Shown here: positions 1 through 9,227 of the stretch, one piece after another
How positions within the stretch are numbered: the stretch's first letter is position 1
How the letters are laid out: each line of letters starts with the position of its first letter
From: Flagellimonas pacifica
Lineage (GTDB): Bacteria > Bacteroidota > Bacteroidia > Flavobacteriales > Flavobacteriaceae
Length of the DNA stretch: 64,000 nt
Reading direction: 5' to 3'
NCBI RefSeq assembly: GCF_900215465.1
Contig: NZ_OBEH01000001.1
Coordinates: forward strand, 310,001 to 374,000
Program-made: the position numbers and the translations under genes
The notes under the pieces: generated by a model
The model's database searches: none
Told to the model about the DNA's origin: nothing
What the model saw: only the letters and a program-made list of their open reading frames with translations

Positions 1-259
1 TACGTTCTGCAGATTTTCCAGATGGATCACCGATCATTCCCGTTGCGCCACCTACCAAAGCAAATGGTTTATGGCCAGCCAACTGAAAATGCCTAAGCAT
101 CATTACACTTACTAAATGCCCAATATGCAAAGAGTCTGCCGTGGGGTCAATACCAACATAGGCTGCTTGCATTCCTTCCATTAGGTGTTCTTCAGCACCG
201 GGCATGATATCATGCACCATTCCTCTCCATTGCAGTTCTTGTACAAAATTCTTTGTCAT
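1..259 (-). CDS. tyrS: Tyrosyl-tRNA synthetase, N-terminal part (cut by window edge)
   Basis: Translating the minus strand from the ATG at 259 gives a class I aminoacyl-tRNA synthetase start: [17 protein letters not shown], then the tyrosine-site stretch [16 protein letters not shown] with its HIGH signature at about residues 45-48, and [13 protein letters not shown]. This is the conserved beginning of TyrRS, which charges tRNA-Tyr in the cytoplasm. Only about 86 residues are present; the rest, including KMSKS and the S4 domain, lies left of the window. A -7 box TATATTTG lies 22-29 bases upstream. Confidence 0.93.
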   Translation of the reverse strand, partial: MTKNFVQELQWRGMVHDIMPGAEEHLMEGMQAAYVGIDPTADSLHIGHLVSVMMLRHFQLAGHKPFALVGGATGMIGDPSGKSAER

Positions 260-280
260 TGTAATCTTTTAGAATAGTTG

Positions 281-288
281 CAAATATA
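281..288 (-). promoter_or_regulatory. Putative -7 promoter box for tyrS
   Basis: Minus strand reads TATATTTG, a full match to the Bacteroidota -7 consensus TAnnTTTG, about 22 bases before the tyrS ATG. I do not see a well-spaced TTG (-33) upstream, so only the -7 part is supported. Confidence 0.4.
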
Positions 289-342
289 AAATGAAGTTCT
301 TACATCCCTGAATAAATCCAATACAAATGGTATTTTTACGAA

Positions 343-1341
343 ATGATTTTGGTTACCGGAGGTACTGGTTTAATAGGTTCGCATTTGTTGTTTCATTTGG
401 TTAAAAGTGGAAAAAGCGTCAAAGCATCCTATAGGAATAAAGATACAATCCATAAGGTTTCCAAAGTTTTTGGGTACTACTCAGATACCCCATCTGATTT
501 TATTGATAAAATAACTTGGATACAGGCCGATATATCTGATATAGAAGCTCTTCGAGGCCTTTTTACAGATATTGAATATGTGTACCATTGTGCTGCCCTG
601 ATTTCTTTTGATCCAAAAGATTATGCCCGTCTTGTAAAAATCAATATTGAAGGCACAGCAAATGTTGTCAATCTTTGTTTGGAACATCACATTAAAAAAT
701 TATGCTATATAAGCTCTATCGCTGCAATTGGGTCAAGTCTTAAAGACAAGGAGACAACTGAGGAAAATGAGTGGAACGATAGCAATGTTTCTGTTTATGG
801 TCTTACAAAACATGATGCTGAACTGGAAGTTTGGCGTGGCTCCCAAGAAGGTCTGTCCGTGGTAGTGGTAAACCCAGGTGTGGTTTTAGGGCCAGGTTTT
901 TGGAATTCTGGTAGTGGAACTTTTTTCAGGCATGCTTCTAAAGGGAAAAAATCCTTTATTCCTGGTGGAACCGGATTTGTCACTATTCACGATGTGATTA
1001 ATGCTATGACACTTCTCATGGAATCCCAAATAGTACGTGAACGGTTTATTTTGGTGAATGAAAACCTAACCTATCAACAGATTTTCCAGAAAATTGCAAT
1101 TAGCCTTGGAGTGGAGCCTCCTCGTAAAAAGATTCCTTTCTGGATGCTTGAATGTTTGTGGAGAACAGATTGGCTGCGGAGTAAACTTAGGGGAAAAAGA
1201 AGAAGACTTACCAAAAGTATGGTGAAAGGATTATATCATCAGGAGATGTACAACACTGACAAAATTAAAAAAGCAATTAGTTTTGAGTTTGGTGACTTGA
1301 ACGCAATGATAGACTTCTGCTCCGAGAAATTTAGAAACTAA
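343..1341 (+). CDS. NAD-dependent epimerase/dehydratase (extended SDR)
   Basis: A 332-residue extended short-chain dehydrogenase/reductase. The nucleotide-binding glycine motif TGGTGLIG is at residues 5-12, an acidic/ADISD region near 62-66, CYISSIAAIG with the catalytic Ser near 124, and the YxxxK pair at Tyr152/Lys156 (VYGLTKHD). Family members act on nucleotide sugars or on dihydroflavonol-like or sterol-like substrates; nothing here fixes the substrate. It diverges from tyrS, and its stop overlaps the end of the convergent DUF4296 gene by 4 bases. Confidence 0.85.
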   Translation: MILVTGGTGLIGSHLLFHLVKSGKSVKASYRNKDTIHKVSKVFGYYSDTPSDFIDKITWIQADISDIEALRGLFTDIEYVYHCAALISFDPKDYARLVKINIEGTANVVNLCLEHHIKKLCYISSIAAIGSSLKDKETTEENEWNDSNVSVYGLTKHDAELEVWRGSQEGLSVVVVNPGVVLGPGFWNSGSGTFFRHASKGKKSFIPGGTGFVTIHDVINAMTLLMESQIVRERFILVNENLTYQQIFQKIAISLGVEPPRKKIPFWMLECLWRTDWLRSKLRGKRRRLTKSMVKGLYHQEMYNTDKIKKAISFEFGDLNAMIDFCSEKFRN

Positions 1342-1802
1342 GTGTTTGGGGATTTCTTTTTATCCTTATTTGATTTCTTCAAAGAATCATTTTTCTTTTC
1401 TCGTGATTTTCTTATACTATCTGTTTTCTTTTGCTCTTTCTCCTTGATTGCGTTTTTTTTCTTTTCAAGGATAGCTTCCACCTTTTCATAAATTTCTTGA
1501 TATTCCAAAGGAATGGACGCATAATATAAATCGCTTTGCGAAAATTGGACACTGTCAATTTGATGCTTCCTATAAAGAAACTCCATGATTTTTATATCGT
1601 TGTTGTCCAATACATGTTTGAAAGATGATTTGGTAGCATTGAGCACTGCTAAATCATGAAGAATAAGTGTCATTTTTTCTTTGGGAATAAGATTCTCTGG
1701 CTCTTCCACCACTTTCTCCCCACAAGAGAACAAAAGCACTCCAAAAAACAACAATACAATCTTTCTCAAATCTTTACCTATTGAATGTGAGCCTTTTGGC
1801 AT
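1338..1802 (-). CDS. DUF4296 lipoprotein
   Basis: I place the start at the ATG at 1802, giving 154 residues beginning MPKGSHSIGKDLRKIV; longer versions reach further into pyrC without a signal peptide at the front. A hydrophobic stretch ends in the lipobox LLFSCG (Cys at about residue 27), so it should be a lipidated envelope protein. The body has the DUF4296 pattern (IPKEKMTLILHDLAVLNA, LYRKHQIDSVQFSQSDLYYA) and the C-terminus is a very Lys/Glu/Ser-rich charged tail. It follows dihydroorotase and overlaps its end by 29 bases, a common pairing in Flavobacteriaceae. Molecular function is unknown. Confidence 0.8.
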   Translation of the reverse strand: MPKGSHSIGKDLRKIVLLFFGVLLFSCGEKVVEEPENLIPKEKMTLILHDLAVLNATKSSFKHVLDNNDIKIMEFLYRKHQIDSVQFSQSDLYYASIPLEYQEIYEKVEAILEKKKNAIKEKEQKKTDSIRKSREKKNDSLKKSNKDKKKSPNT

Positions 1803-3108
1803 TTTTGGTTTTTCCGAAACTTCCGTTGTCATATGCCAGATATCCATTAACAAAAGTACGCATCACTTGAGAGTCAAATGTAATACCTTCAAACGGTGAC
1901 CAACCACATTTATACAAAACATTATCCTTTTTAACTTCAATTTGTGAATCTCGATTTACCTGAACCAAATCGGCATAATACCCCTCTTTAATAAAACCTC
2001 TCCTATCAATATCAAAGAGTTTGGCCGGGTTATGGCACATTTTTTCAACCAGCTTTTCTAGGCTGATTTTTCCCTCTTTCTCCTTCTGGAGCATGGCCTG
2101 CAATGCATGTTGCACTAAAGGCCCACCAGATGGTGCTTTAGTGTATGGATTATCTTTTTCTCCTATAGTATGAGGAGCATGGTCTGTTGCAACCACATCT
2201 ATGCGGTCATCTAAAAGTGCCTCCCACAGTTTTTCTCTGTCCGTTTTTGTCTTTACAGCAGGGTTCCATTTGATCAAAGTTCCTTTTTCTTTGTAATCCT
2301 CATCAGAAAACCAAAGATGATGTATGCAAACTTCAGAGGTAATCTTCTTTTCCTCCAAAGGGACAGTGTTCGTGAACAAGTCGGTTTCAATACCCGTTGA
2401 AACATGAAAAACATGAAGTCTAGCTCCCGTTTTTTTGGCCAAAGCTATTGCTTTTGACGAAGAGAGATAACAGGCCTCCTCACTTCTGATGATTGGATGA
2501 AACTTTACAGGAATGTTATCACCGTATTGTTGTTGGTACTTCGCCATATTTGCTCTAATCGTGGATTCATCCTCACAATGAGCAGAAATTACCATATCTG
2601 TATTGCTGAAAATCTTTTCTAGGACCACCTCATTATCCACCAACATGTTTCCTGTTGAGGAGCCCAAAAACAATTTCACTCCTGAACATGCGTTTTTATC
2701 CAGTTTTTTTAACTCCTCTAAGTTATCGTTGGTACCTCCAAACAAAAAGGAATAATTGGCGAAAGAATCCTTGGCCGCGATTGAAAATTTTTCCTCAAGT
2801 TTTTCAATGGTAGTAGTTTGCGGATTGGTATTGGGTTGCTCCATAAAAGTGGTTATCCCTCCAGCCAGAGCAGCTCTGCTCTCCGAAGCAATATTACCTT
2901 TATGGGTAAGTCCTGGCTCCCTAAAATGAACCTGGTCATCAATAACCCCTGGCAACAAAAGGTTTCCTTTTAAATCGATTACATTGGCATTATCATCGGA
3001 GATGTTACTATCCAACCGCTCAATAACATCACCATTTAGAAGCACATCGGTCTCAAAAATTGTATTCTCGTTGACGGCTGTCGCATTCTTTAATATGGTT
3101 TTTGGCAT
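1774..3108 (-). CDS. pyrC: Dihydroorotase
   Basis: A 444-residue amidohydrolase for the third step of de novo pyrimidine synthesis (carbamoyl-aspartate to dihydroorotate). Visible motifs are DDQVHFREPGLTHKG near residue 57, the carboxylated-Lys region GVKLFLGSSTGN (Lys at about 145), SAHCEDE (metal His about 177), HVFHVSTG and VATDHAPHTIGEKDNP with the catalytic Asp. The first His of the usual HxH metal pair is Gln59 here; this QVH form is, from memory, normal in Bacteroidota enzymes. It lies directly downstream of the GT2 gene (1-base gap) and upstream of the DUF4296 lipoprotein, so an operon is likely. Confidence 0.92.
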   Translation of the reverse strand: MPKTILKNATAVNENTIFETDVLLNGDVIERLDSNISDDNANVIDLKGNLLLPGVIDDQVHFREPGLTHKGNIASESRAALAGGITTFMEQPNTNPQTTTIEKLEEKFSIAAKDSFANYSFLFGGTNDNLEELKKLDKNACSGVKLFLGSSTGNMLVDNEVVLEKIFSNTDMVISAHCEDESTIRANMAKYQQQYGDNIPVKFHPIIRSEEACYLSSSKAIALAKKTGARLHVFHVSTGIETDLFTNTVPLEEKKITSEVCIHHLWFSDEDYKEKGTLIKWNPAVKTKTDREKLWEALLDDRIDVVATDHAPHTIGEKDNPYTKAPSGGPLVQHALQAMLQKEKEGKISLEKLVEKMCHNPAKLFDIDRRGFIKEGYYADLVQVNRDSQIEVKKDNVLYKCGWSPFEGITFDSQVMRTFVNGYLAYDNGSFGKTKNAKRLTFNR

Positions 3109-3109
3109 C

Positions 3110-3838
3110 CTAAAAACTCTTTTTGAAAAATATACTTCTAAACTTCATCGCAATCACTCCAAAAATCGCTTCCCTAATAATAGCGGAATTCATTTTTGAT
3201 TTTCCATTTATTCTATCCGTAAAAATGATGGAAACTTCTTCAATATTATATCCTTTTAGATAGGCCCTGAACTTCATTTCAATTTGAAAAGCATACCCAA
3301 TAAATCGAACAGCATCAAGATTTATATTTTCCAGCACTTCCCTTTTATAACAGACAAAACCTGCGGTTGGATCATGAACTTTCATTCCAGTGATAAACTT
3401 TACATAGAATGAGGCTCCATAGGACAATAATATTCTAAAAAGAGGCCAGTTTACAACATTAACTCCTTTTTTATATCTAGACCCAACTGCTACATCAGCA
3501 TCGTTTAAGCATGCCCGATGCAATCTGGACAAATCTGCCGGGCGATGGGAAAAATCGGCATCCATTTCAAAAATATATTCATACTCCCTTTGTAACGCCC
3601 ATTTAAATCCATGTATGTATGCGGTCCCCAAGCCAGATTTTTCTTTTCGCACCTCAAGGAATAATCGGTCTGAAAACTGCTCTTGTAGAGCCCTCACATT
3701 TGCCGCGGTACCATCTGGAGAGTTATCATCAACAACAAGAATGTGAAAATCTTTCTTTAGGTCGAAAACCGTTTTTATGATGGCCTCAATGTTTTCAATT
3801 TCATTGAAAGTGGGTATAATGACTAAACCGTCTGGCAT
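3110..3838 (-). CDS. Polyprenol-phosphate glycosyltransferase (GT2, DPM1-like)
   Basis: Start taken at the ATG at 3838 (MPDGLVIIPTFNE), which begins right at the GT-A fold; about 242 residues. Motifs are VIIPTFNEIENI, VVDDNSPDGTA, the catalytic metal-binding EMDADFSHRP and VGSRYKKG, followed by DPTAGFVCYKREVL, all typical of dolichyl/polyprenyl-phosphate mannosyl- or glucosyltransferases. It probably makes a lipid-linked sugar donor at the inner membrane. The GT39 gene that could use such a donor lies divergently next door. No membrane anchor domain follows the catalytic part. Confidence 0.87.
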   Translation of the reverse strand: MPDGLVIIPTFNEIENIEAIIKTVFDLKKDFHILVVDDNSPDGTAANVRALQEQFSDRLFLEVRKEKSGLGTAYIHGFKWALQREYEYIFEMDADFSHRPADLSRLHRACLNDADVAVGSRYKKGVNVVNWPLFRILLSYGASFYVKFITGMKVHDPTAGFVCYKREVLENINLDAVRFIGYAFQIEMKFRAYLKGYNIEEVSIIFTDRINGKSKMNSAIIREAIFGVIAMKFRSIFFKKSF

Positions 3839-3930
3839 TCGCACAAGATTAGAAAACAAAAATACGGTTTTCTATCTTGCGTTTACAAATTGTTGTATGT
3901 ATTGCCGCACACCTTGTTATTCAATATTTG

Positions 3931-3938
3931 TAACTTTG
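3931..3938 (+). promoter_or_regulatory. Putative -7 promoter box for the GT39 operon
   Basis: TAACTTTG matches TAnnTTTG and lies about 20 bases before the ATG at 3959. It also argues against the longer start at 3890, which would place the promoter inside the gene. A TTG at 3914-3916 is 14 bases upstream, shorter than the usual spacing. Confidence 0.42.
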
Positions 3939-3958
3939 AACCCTATAAAATTCATTTG

Positions 3959-5617
3959 ATGACCCAAAAGTTTCCCAGACTTTTTTTCATTCTTCTGGCC
4001 GTTCTTTTTACTCTGAATCTTATTCAAAGTCATTTCACGGAACTTATGTATGATGAGGCTTACTATTGGTATTACTCCCAAAATCTTGATTGGGGGTATT
4101 TTGACCATCCTCCCATGATGGCTTTTTTAATTGAAATAAGTAGTTGGTTTTTTAAAGGCGAATTAGGAGTACGGTTCATGAGTTGTGTCCTCTCCATAGG
4201 AGTTTACATGATTTTATGGCTGCTTATTGACAACAAAAAAAAGAAGGATTATGTAGTGCATTTTTTTCTTCTAATGTTTTCGATGACTTTGATGAATGCC
4301 TATGGGTTTCTTACACTCCCAGATACTCCATTGCTCTTTTTTACAGCTCTTTTCTTGCTGAGCTATAAGTATTTTTTGGAAAAACCCACTGTCTGGATTT
4401 CCATTTTTATGGGTACTGTAATGGCAGCCTTAATGTATAGTAAGTACCATGCTGTGCTGGTGATTTTATTTGTTTTTCTTTCCAATGTTAAGCTTGTTAA
4501 GGATTGGAGAGCTTGGTTAGCCGTAATTGTTGCTTTGATTTGTTACACTCCACATTTTGTCTGGTTGTACCAACATGATTTTGTTTCAATAAAATATCAC
4601 CTTTATGAACGTCCAAATCAGGCATACTCGTTTTCCAAGTTTACATTAGGGTATTTTGTAAACCTTGTTGCCATTTTTGGATTGCTTTTTTATTGGGTCT
4701 ATTTATCCCTTATCAAAACCAAAACAACTGATAGATTTACCAAAGCACTTAAGTATTTGACCTATGGAGTGCTTATTTTCTTTTTCATATCAAGTTTTAA
4801 CCGTAGGGTACAAACACAATGGATTATTGTTATTTCCATTCCTATGGCCATTATCGCCTTTAATTATCTTTTGGAAAATACCAAAAGTAGAAAATGGATG
4901 TATCGTATGGGAATAGTCAGTTTTGTTCTTCTATTGTATGCTAGAGTTTGGATGATGCATCAACCTTTATTCCCTATCTTCTTTGAAACTCATGGCAATA
5001 AACAATGGGTTTCTTCATTGAACTCTAAGGCAGGAGACATTCCAATAGTCTTTGAGAATTCCTATAGATTAGCCCCTATGTATGAGTTTTACTCCGGAAA
5101 CCCTGCTTTTTCCCTTAACAATCACATGTACAGAAAAAATCAATATTCCATTGATGATTCGGAAGAAAGGGTAAGAGGGGAAAAAATACTTTATTCTGCT
5201 TATTATAGGAATAGTGGCGATATTTCATATCAACATGCCGATGGCACTGTTTTTCATGGCGTCTTTATAGATGATTTTAAATCGTACCGTAAACTACAAT
5301 GTATTGTAGAGAAGAATCATGACCCTTTACAATATCATTTAAAGGTTTTTAATCCTTATGATTTTGACATCCCTCTTGATGAATTAAAATATACAGTTGC
5401 ATATTCCAATAAATATAAAGAGGTAAAAGAAATGAAGTCTTTAAAGGTACAACCATTGTACCCGCACCAAGCAATGCTAAAGTCTAGAGATACGGCTTTT
5501 TTTAATTTTCAATTACCACTAACAAAAATGGAAAGTCCTGGTTATTTTAGAATTGGAATATCTGAAAATGGCCTATTGCCAGGATTAAATGGCAAGCCAA
5601 TAAAAATTACAGAATGA
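3959..5617 (+). CDS. GT39-family membrane glycosyltransferase (ArnT-like)
   Basis: A 552-residue polytopic membrane protein. Near the N-terminus the motif ELMYDEAYYWYYSQ, then GYFDHPPMMAFLI, is the hallmark of GT39/ArnT/PMT-type transferases, where the Asp-Glu pair after the first membrane segment takes part in catalysis. About ten hydrophobic segments fill residues 10-340, followed by a soluble C-terminal periplasmic domain. It would transfer a sugar from a polyprenyl-phosphate carrier to an acceptor on the outer face of the inner membrane. The DUF4271 gene starts 4 bases before its stop, showing translational coupling. Confidence 0.82.
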   Translation: MTQKFPRLFFILLAVLFTLNLIQSHFTELMYDEAYYWYYSQNLDWGYFDHPPMMAFLIEISSWFFKGELGVRFMSCVLSIGVYMILWLLIDNKKKKDYVVHFFLLMFSMTLMNAYGFLTLPDTPLLFFTALFLLSYKYFLEKPTVWISIFMGTVMAALMYSKYHAVLVILFVFLSNVKLVKDWRAWLAVIVALICYTPHFVWLYQHDFVSIKYHLYERPNQAYSFSKFTLGYFVNLVAIFGLLFYWVYLSLIKTKTTDRFTKALKYLTYGVLIFFFISSFNRRVQTQWIIVISIPMAIIAFNYLLENTKSRKWMYRMGIVSFVLLLYARVWMMHQPLFPIFFETHGNKQWVSSLNSKAGDIPIVFENSYRLAPMYEFYSGNPAFSLNNHMYRKNQYSIDDSEERVRGEKILYSAYYRNSGDISYQHADGTVFHGVFIDDFKSYRKLQCIVEKNHDPLQYHLKVFNPYDFDIPLDELKYTVAYSNKYKEVKEMKSLKVQPLYPHQAMLKSRDTAFFNFQLPLTKMESPGYFRIGISENGLLPGLNGKPIKITE

Positions 5618-6270
5618 ATCCAATTTATAAAGCAGTTGAATCCTTAGATTGGATAACCATTGTACTTTTTTTTAGCATGGTTGTACTTGCTTTGGGAAAA
5701 TATCTGTTTCAAAGTAGATTCTGGAATTTTATGATTTTGCCCTTTAACAACAGATATGTCGTGCTTTACAATAAGAAAGGTCAATTATTGAACTGGTTTC
5801 ATATTCTATTGACCATATTTCAACTGGTCAATCTTTCACTTTTCGTCTTTTTGCTTCAAAAAGATCTGTTCAACCTTTCTTCCCAGTCCCCTGTCCAGTA
5901 TTTTTTCACCATAATGGGGGTCTTGGTCCTTTTTCAAATTATAAAAGTGCTTCTTCAATTTACCAAAGGCTTTGTCTTTAATACCATGGAACTTGTTTCT
6001 GAATTATCATTCAGTAAAATCACCTACTTAAACTATAGTAGTTTAATAATGTTCATAAGCAATATTGTTCTTGTATACATTTTTAAAGATTCAAAGATTG
6101 TACTTTATACTGCCTTAATCTTAATTGTTTCCATTAATCTCATTGGTGTGGCAAAGCTGTTGAAGAACCATCAAAAAGCCATAATTTCTTACTTTTTATA
6201 TTTTATTTTGTACCTTTGCGCACTCGAAATTGCACCCTTAGTGATAGTTGGAAGCTATCTAAAAGACTGA
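5614..6270 (+). CDS. DUF4271 membrane protein
   Basis: 218 residues with about six hydrophobic segments and the DUF4271 opening (NPFNNRY-like PFNNRYVVLYNKKGQ). The ATG overlaps the GT39 stop as ATGA. The order GT2 / GT39 / DUF4271 / hemD / pckA is a recurrent neighbourhood in Flavobacteriaceae. No catalytic motif is seen and function is unknown. A TACCTTTG box at 6211-6218 near its end could be an internal promoter for hemD. Confidence 0.8.
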   Translation: MNPIYKAVESLDWITIVLFFSMVVLALGKYLFQSRFWNFMILPFNNRYVVLYNKKGQLLNWFHILLTIFQLVNLSLFVFLLQKDLFNLSSQSPVQYFFTIMGVLVLFQIIKVLLQFTKGFVFNTMELVSELSFSKITYLNYSSLIMFISNIVLVYIFKDSKIVLYTALILIVSINLIGVAKLLKNHQKAIISYFLYFILYLCALEIAPLVIVGSYLKD

Positions 6271-6276
6271 AAGCTT

Positions 6277-7020
6277 ATGAAAGTAAAAACAATTTTGGTT
6301 TCCCAACCTGAACCCAAAATCGAAAACTCCCCCTATTCACGCTTAATTGAAAAAGAAAAAGTAAAAGTGGATTTCAGGCCTTTTATTCATGTAGAGGGCG
6401 TGGAGGCAAAAAGCGTAAGGCAACAAAAAATTGATTTGAACAATTTTACTGCCATTATTCTTACTAGCAGAAATTCAGTTGATCACTTTTTCAGAATAGC
6501 CGAGGAAATGCGTTTCAAGGTTCCTGATTCCATGAAGTATTTCTGCCAATCTGAAGCTGTAGCTTACTACCTTCAAAAATATGTGGTATACCGCAAGCGT
6601 AAAATATATGTAGGTAAGCGAACCTTCAACGAGTTGGTTCCCCTTATAAAAAAGTATAAGGATGAAAAGTTTCTATTGCCTTCTTCAGACACACTTAAAG
6701 CTATAGTGCCCTTAGCGCTAGATGAATTGGGTGTTGATTGGAAGAGAGGTATTTTCTATAAAACCGTAATCAGTGATTTATCTGATTTAAGAAAAGTCAC
6801 TTACGATGTTTTGGTATTCTTTAGTCCTTCCGGGATTGAATCACTCTTGAAGAATTTTCCAGATTTTGAGCAAAACGATACCAGAATTGCTGTTTTTGGA
6901 AACAGTACGGTAAAAGCTGCTACTGAAGCTGGTTTACGAATAGATATTCAAGCGCCAACTCCTGAAACGCCGTCTATGACCATGGCTTTGCAGAAGTACA
7001 TTACCAGCGTAAACAAATAG
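6277..7020 (+). CDS. hemD: Uroporphyrinogen-III synthase
   Basis: A 247-residue HemD-like protein with the two-lobed pattern: first lobe with AIILTSRNSVDHFF, second lobe with VLVFFSPSGIESLLKNFP, the conserved site for the hydroxymethylbilane product, and the closing IAVFGNSTVKAATEAGL. It closes hydroxymethylbilane with inversion of ring D to give uroporphyrinogen III, for haem and related tetrapyrroles. It is 6 bases downstream of DUF4271, so co-transcription is likely. Sequence conservation in this family is low, but these motifs are typical. Confidence 0.88.
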   Translation: MKVKTILVSQPEPKIENSPYSRLIEKEKVKVDFRPFIHVEGVEAKSVRQQKIDLNNFTAIILTSRNSVDHFFRIAEEMRFKVPDSMKYFCQSEAVAYYLQKYVVYRKRKIYVGKRTFNELVPLIKKYKDEKFLLPSSDTLKAIVPLALDELGVDWKRGIFYKTVISDLSDLRKVTYDVLVFFSPSGIESLLKNFPDFEQNDTRIAVFGNSTVKAATEAGLRIDIQAPTPETPSMTMALQKYITSVNK

Positions 7021-7041
7021 TTCAGTATTTATATAATAAAT

Positions 7042-7075
7042 AAAGGCCCGATTCTTGGAATCGGGCCTTTTCATT
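7042..7075. terminator. Bidirectional intrinsic terminator between hemD and pckA
   Basis: Arms AAAGGCCCGATTC (7042-7054) and GAATCGGGCCTTT (7058-7070) pair perfectly over 13 bp with a 3-base loop. T-rich DNA follows on the plus strand and A-rich DNA flanks the other side, so it can end both convergent genes. Confidence 0.9.
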
Positions 7076-7076
7076 T

Positions 7077-8693
7077 TTAGAAAGCGTAACGCTGTGGTCC
7101 GCCCCGCCTTATTTCTTCGCTGGCGTAGACTTCAAACTTTTTAAAGTTTTCCCTGAACGCATTCGTTAACTTAAATGCTGTAGTATAATAAGCTTCATCA
7201 TCATTCCAAGTAGCTCTAGGGCTCAACACACTAGTAGGTACGCCTGGACATTCCCTTGGTTGGGCAACACCAAAAACAGAATGTATGTGATAATTATCAT
7301 AACTATATAGTCCCAGCTCGCCACTAAGTGCAGCACTGATCATGGCTCGCGTATATTTCAATTCCATTCGCTTGCCCACACCATATGACCCTCCAGTCCA
7401 ACCGGTATTAATCAACCAAACATCAACACCAGATTCCAACATTTTTTTGCTCAGCATTTCGGCATAAGCAGCTGGGTGCAATGGCATAAAAGGAGCGCCA
7501 AAACAGGCTGAAAATGATGGCTGGGGCTCAACAACTCCAGCCTCTGTACCTGCCACCTTTGCAGTATAGCCAGAAATAAAATGATATGCCGCCTGTGCCG
7601 GCGTCAATTTAGAAATTGGGGGCAGTACCCCAAAGGCATCTGCAGTAAGGAAAAATATATTCTTTACATTTTTGCCAATAGAAGGTTGCTGAATATTATC
7701 AATATGGTAAATGGGGTAACTCACCCTAGTATTTTGGGTAATAGAAGTATCGGCAAAATCCACCACTCCCCGGCCATCCATAATTACATTTTCCAGAATG
7801 GCTCCTTTTTTAATAGCCCCGTATATCTCAGGTTCCTTTTCCTTAGAAAGATCTATCACCTTTGCGTAGCACCCTCCTTCAAAATTAAAAACCGAATTAT
7901 CTGCGGTCCACCCATGTTCATCATCACCAATTAACTTTCGGTTAGGGTCTGTAGAAAGTGTTGTTTTACCAGTTCCAGAAAGGCCAAAAAAGATGGCAGT
8001 ATCCCCTCCTTCACCAATATTGGCCGAACAATGCATGGGCAAAGTGTTTTTATCTACTGGAAGGATGAAATTTAAAGCGGAGAAAATTCCCTTTTTAATT
8101 TCGCCGGTATATCCAGTACCTCCAACCAATGCAATTTTTCTTGAAAAATTAAGAATGGCAAAATTGTGTTGCCGTGTGCCATCAATTTTGGCATCCGCCA
8201 TAAATCCAGGCGCATTCACAACAGTCCATTCAGGGTCAAAACCTGCCAATTCTTGATCAGTTGGTCTCAAAAACATATTATGAGCAAACATATTGGACCA
8301 TGGATACTCATTAATAACCCTAATATTCAATTTATAAGCTGGGTCTGCACAGGCATAACAATCCCTCACAAATAATTCTTTTTCATTCAGATAAGCAATG
8401 ACCTTGTCATATAGCTTATCAAATTTTTGCGGCTCAAAGGGAATGTTAATGTTTCCCCACCACACTTTATCCTTGGTAATATCGTCTTCTACGATAAAGC
8501 GGTCCATGGGAGATCTTCCAGTAAACTCTCCTGTATTTACGGCCAAAGCCCCTGATGAAGCTTCTTTCCCCATATCCTTTTCTATGGTAATCCGGTGTAG
8601 ATCATCAGAAGAAAGCTGATAATGTATTCGATTATGGCTGATTCCATAGGAATCCAACGAAATCGATTTCGTAGTTGAATTAGGCGTACTCAT
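7077..8693 (-). CDS. pckA: Phosphoenolpyruvate carboxykinase (ATP)
   Basis: 538 residues from the ATG at 8693 (MSTPNSTTKSIS). Signature elements are GEFTGRSPMDRF, the kinase-type P-loop GLSGTGKTTLS, GDDEHGW and the adenine-site region NTRVSYPIYHI. It converts oxaloacetate plus ATP to phosphoenolpyruvate for gluconeogenesis, fitting a bacterium growing on peptides or amino acids. The longer start would run into the -7 box at 8715-8722, so the shorter one is preferred. Confidence 0.96.
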   Translation of the reverse strand: MSTPNSTTKSISLDSYGISHNRIHYQLSSDDLHRITIEKDMGKEASSGALAVNTGEFTGRSPMDRFIVEDDITKDKVWWGNINIPFEPQKFDKLYDKVIAYLNEKELFVRDCYACADPAYKLNIRVINEYPWSNMFAHNMFLRPTDQELAGFDPEWTVVNAPGFMADAKIDGTRQHNFAILNFSRKIALVGGTGYTGEIKKGIFSALNFILPVDKNTLPMHCSANIGEGGDTAIFFGLSGTGKTTLSTDPNRKLIGDDEHGWTADNSVFNFEGGCYAKVIDLSKEKEPEIYGAIKKGAILENVIMDGRGVVDFADTSITQNTRVSYPIYHIDNIQQPSIGKNVKNIFFLTADAFGVLPPISKLTPAQAAYHFISGYTAKVAGTEAGVVEPQPSFSACFGAPFMPLHPAAYAEMLSKKMLESGVDVWLINTGWTGGSYGVGKRMELKYTRAMISAALSGELGLYSYDNYHIHSVFGVAQPRECPGVPTSVLSPRATWNDDEAYYTTAFKLTNAFRENFKKFEVYASEEIRRGGPQRYAF

Positions 8694-8714
8694 TGAGTTA
8701 ATTTTAAGTTGGTG

Positions 8715-8722
8715 CAAAGCTA
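8715..8722 (-). promoter_or_regulatory. Putative -7 promoter box for pckA
   Basis: Minus strand TAGCTTTG fits TAnnTTTG and is 22 bases ahead of the chosen pckA ATG. No clear TTG at -33. Confidence 0.42.
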
Positions 8723-8755
8723 GAAAATCTAACCAGTTTCACCTTAAAATATTGT

Positions 8756-9148
8756 CTATTTATGTGTTTTATCCCTCAAAATATAATAGCCAAAGATGGC
8801 CCATCCTGCAATTAATATACTACCACCAATGGGAGTGATAAATCCAATCTTTTTAAAGTCGAAAGAAGTAAGTTCATTAATGGCCAATAAGTAAATTGAA
8901 AACGAAAAGAATAGAATTCCAATGCATATCACTAGGAACACCACTTTTTTCCGGTTTGACTCCATACCATCCCACATTCCCAAAAACAGCAGAAAAAAAG
9001 CATGGTACATTTGATAACGAACACCAGTTTCAAAGGTTTCTACAGCGGTCTTTTCTATCACTTTTTCAAGGCCATGCGCGCCAAAGGCTCCTAATATGAT
9101 GGCCAACAATCCAAAGCCAGTTGCCGTCGCCAAAATTGTTTTGTTCAT
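8756..9148 (-). CDS. DUF423 membrane protein
   Basis: 130 residues with four hydrophobic segments and the DUF423 opening FGLLAIILGAFGAHGLE followed by TGVRYQMYHAFFLL, as in the YwdK/YgdD family of small inner-membrane proteins of unknown function. It is on the same strand as pckA, 62 bases upstream of its start, and diverges from the saccharopine dehydrogenase-like gene. Confidence 0.85.
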   Translation of the reverse strand: MNKTILATATGFGLLAIILGAFGAHGLEKVIEKTAVETFETGVRYQMYHAFFLLFLGMWDGMESNRKKVVFLVICIGILFFSFSIYLLAINELTSFDFKKIGFITPIGGSILIAGWAIFGYYILRDKTHK

Positions 9149-9227
9149 AACTTTGTATTCTTATTTTTTTAGAAATATAACAATTTGATACTTTAGTGTC
9201 CGTTTTAATCAAAAGTAAACAAAACGC

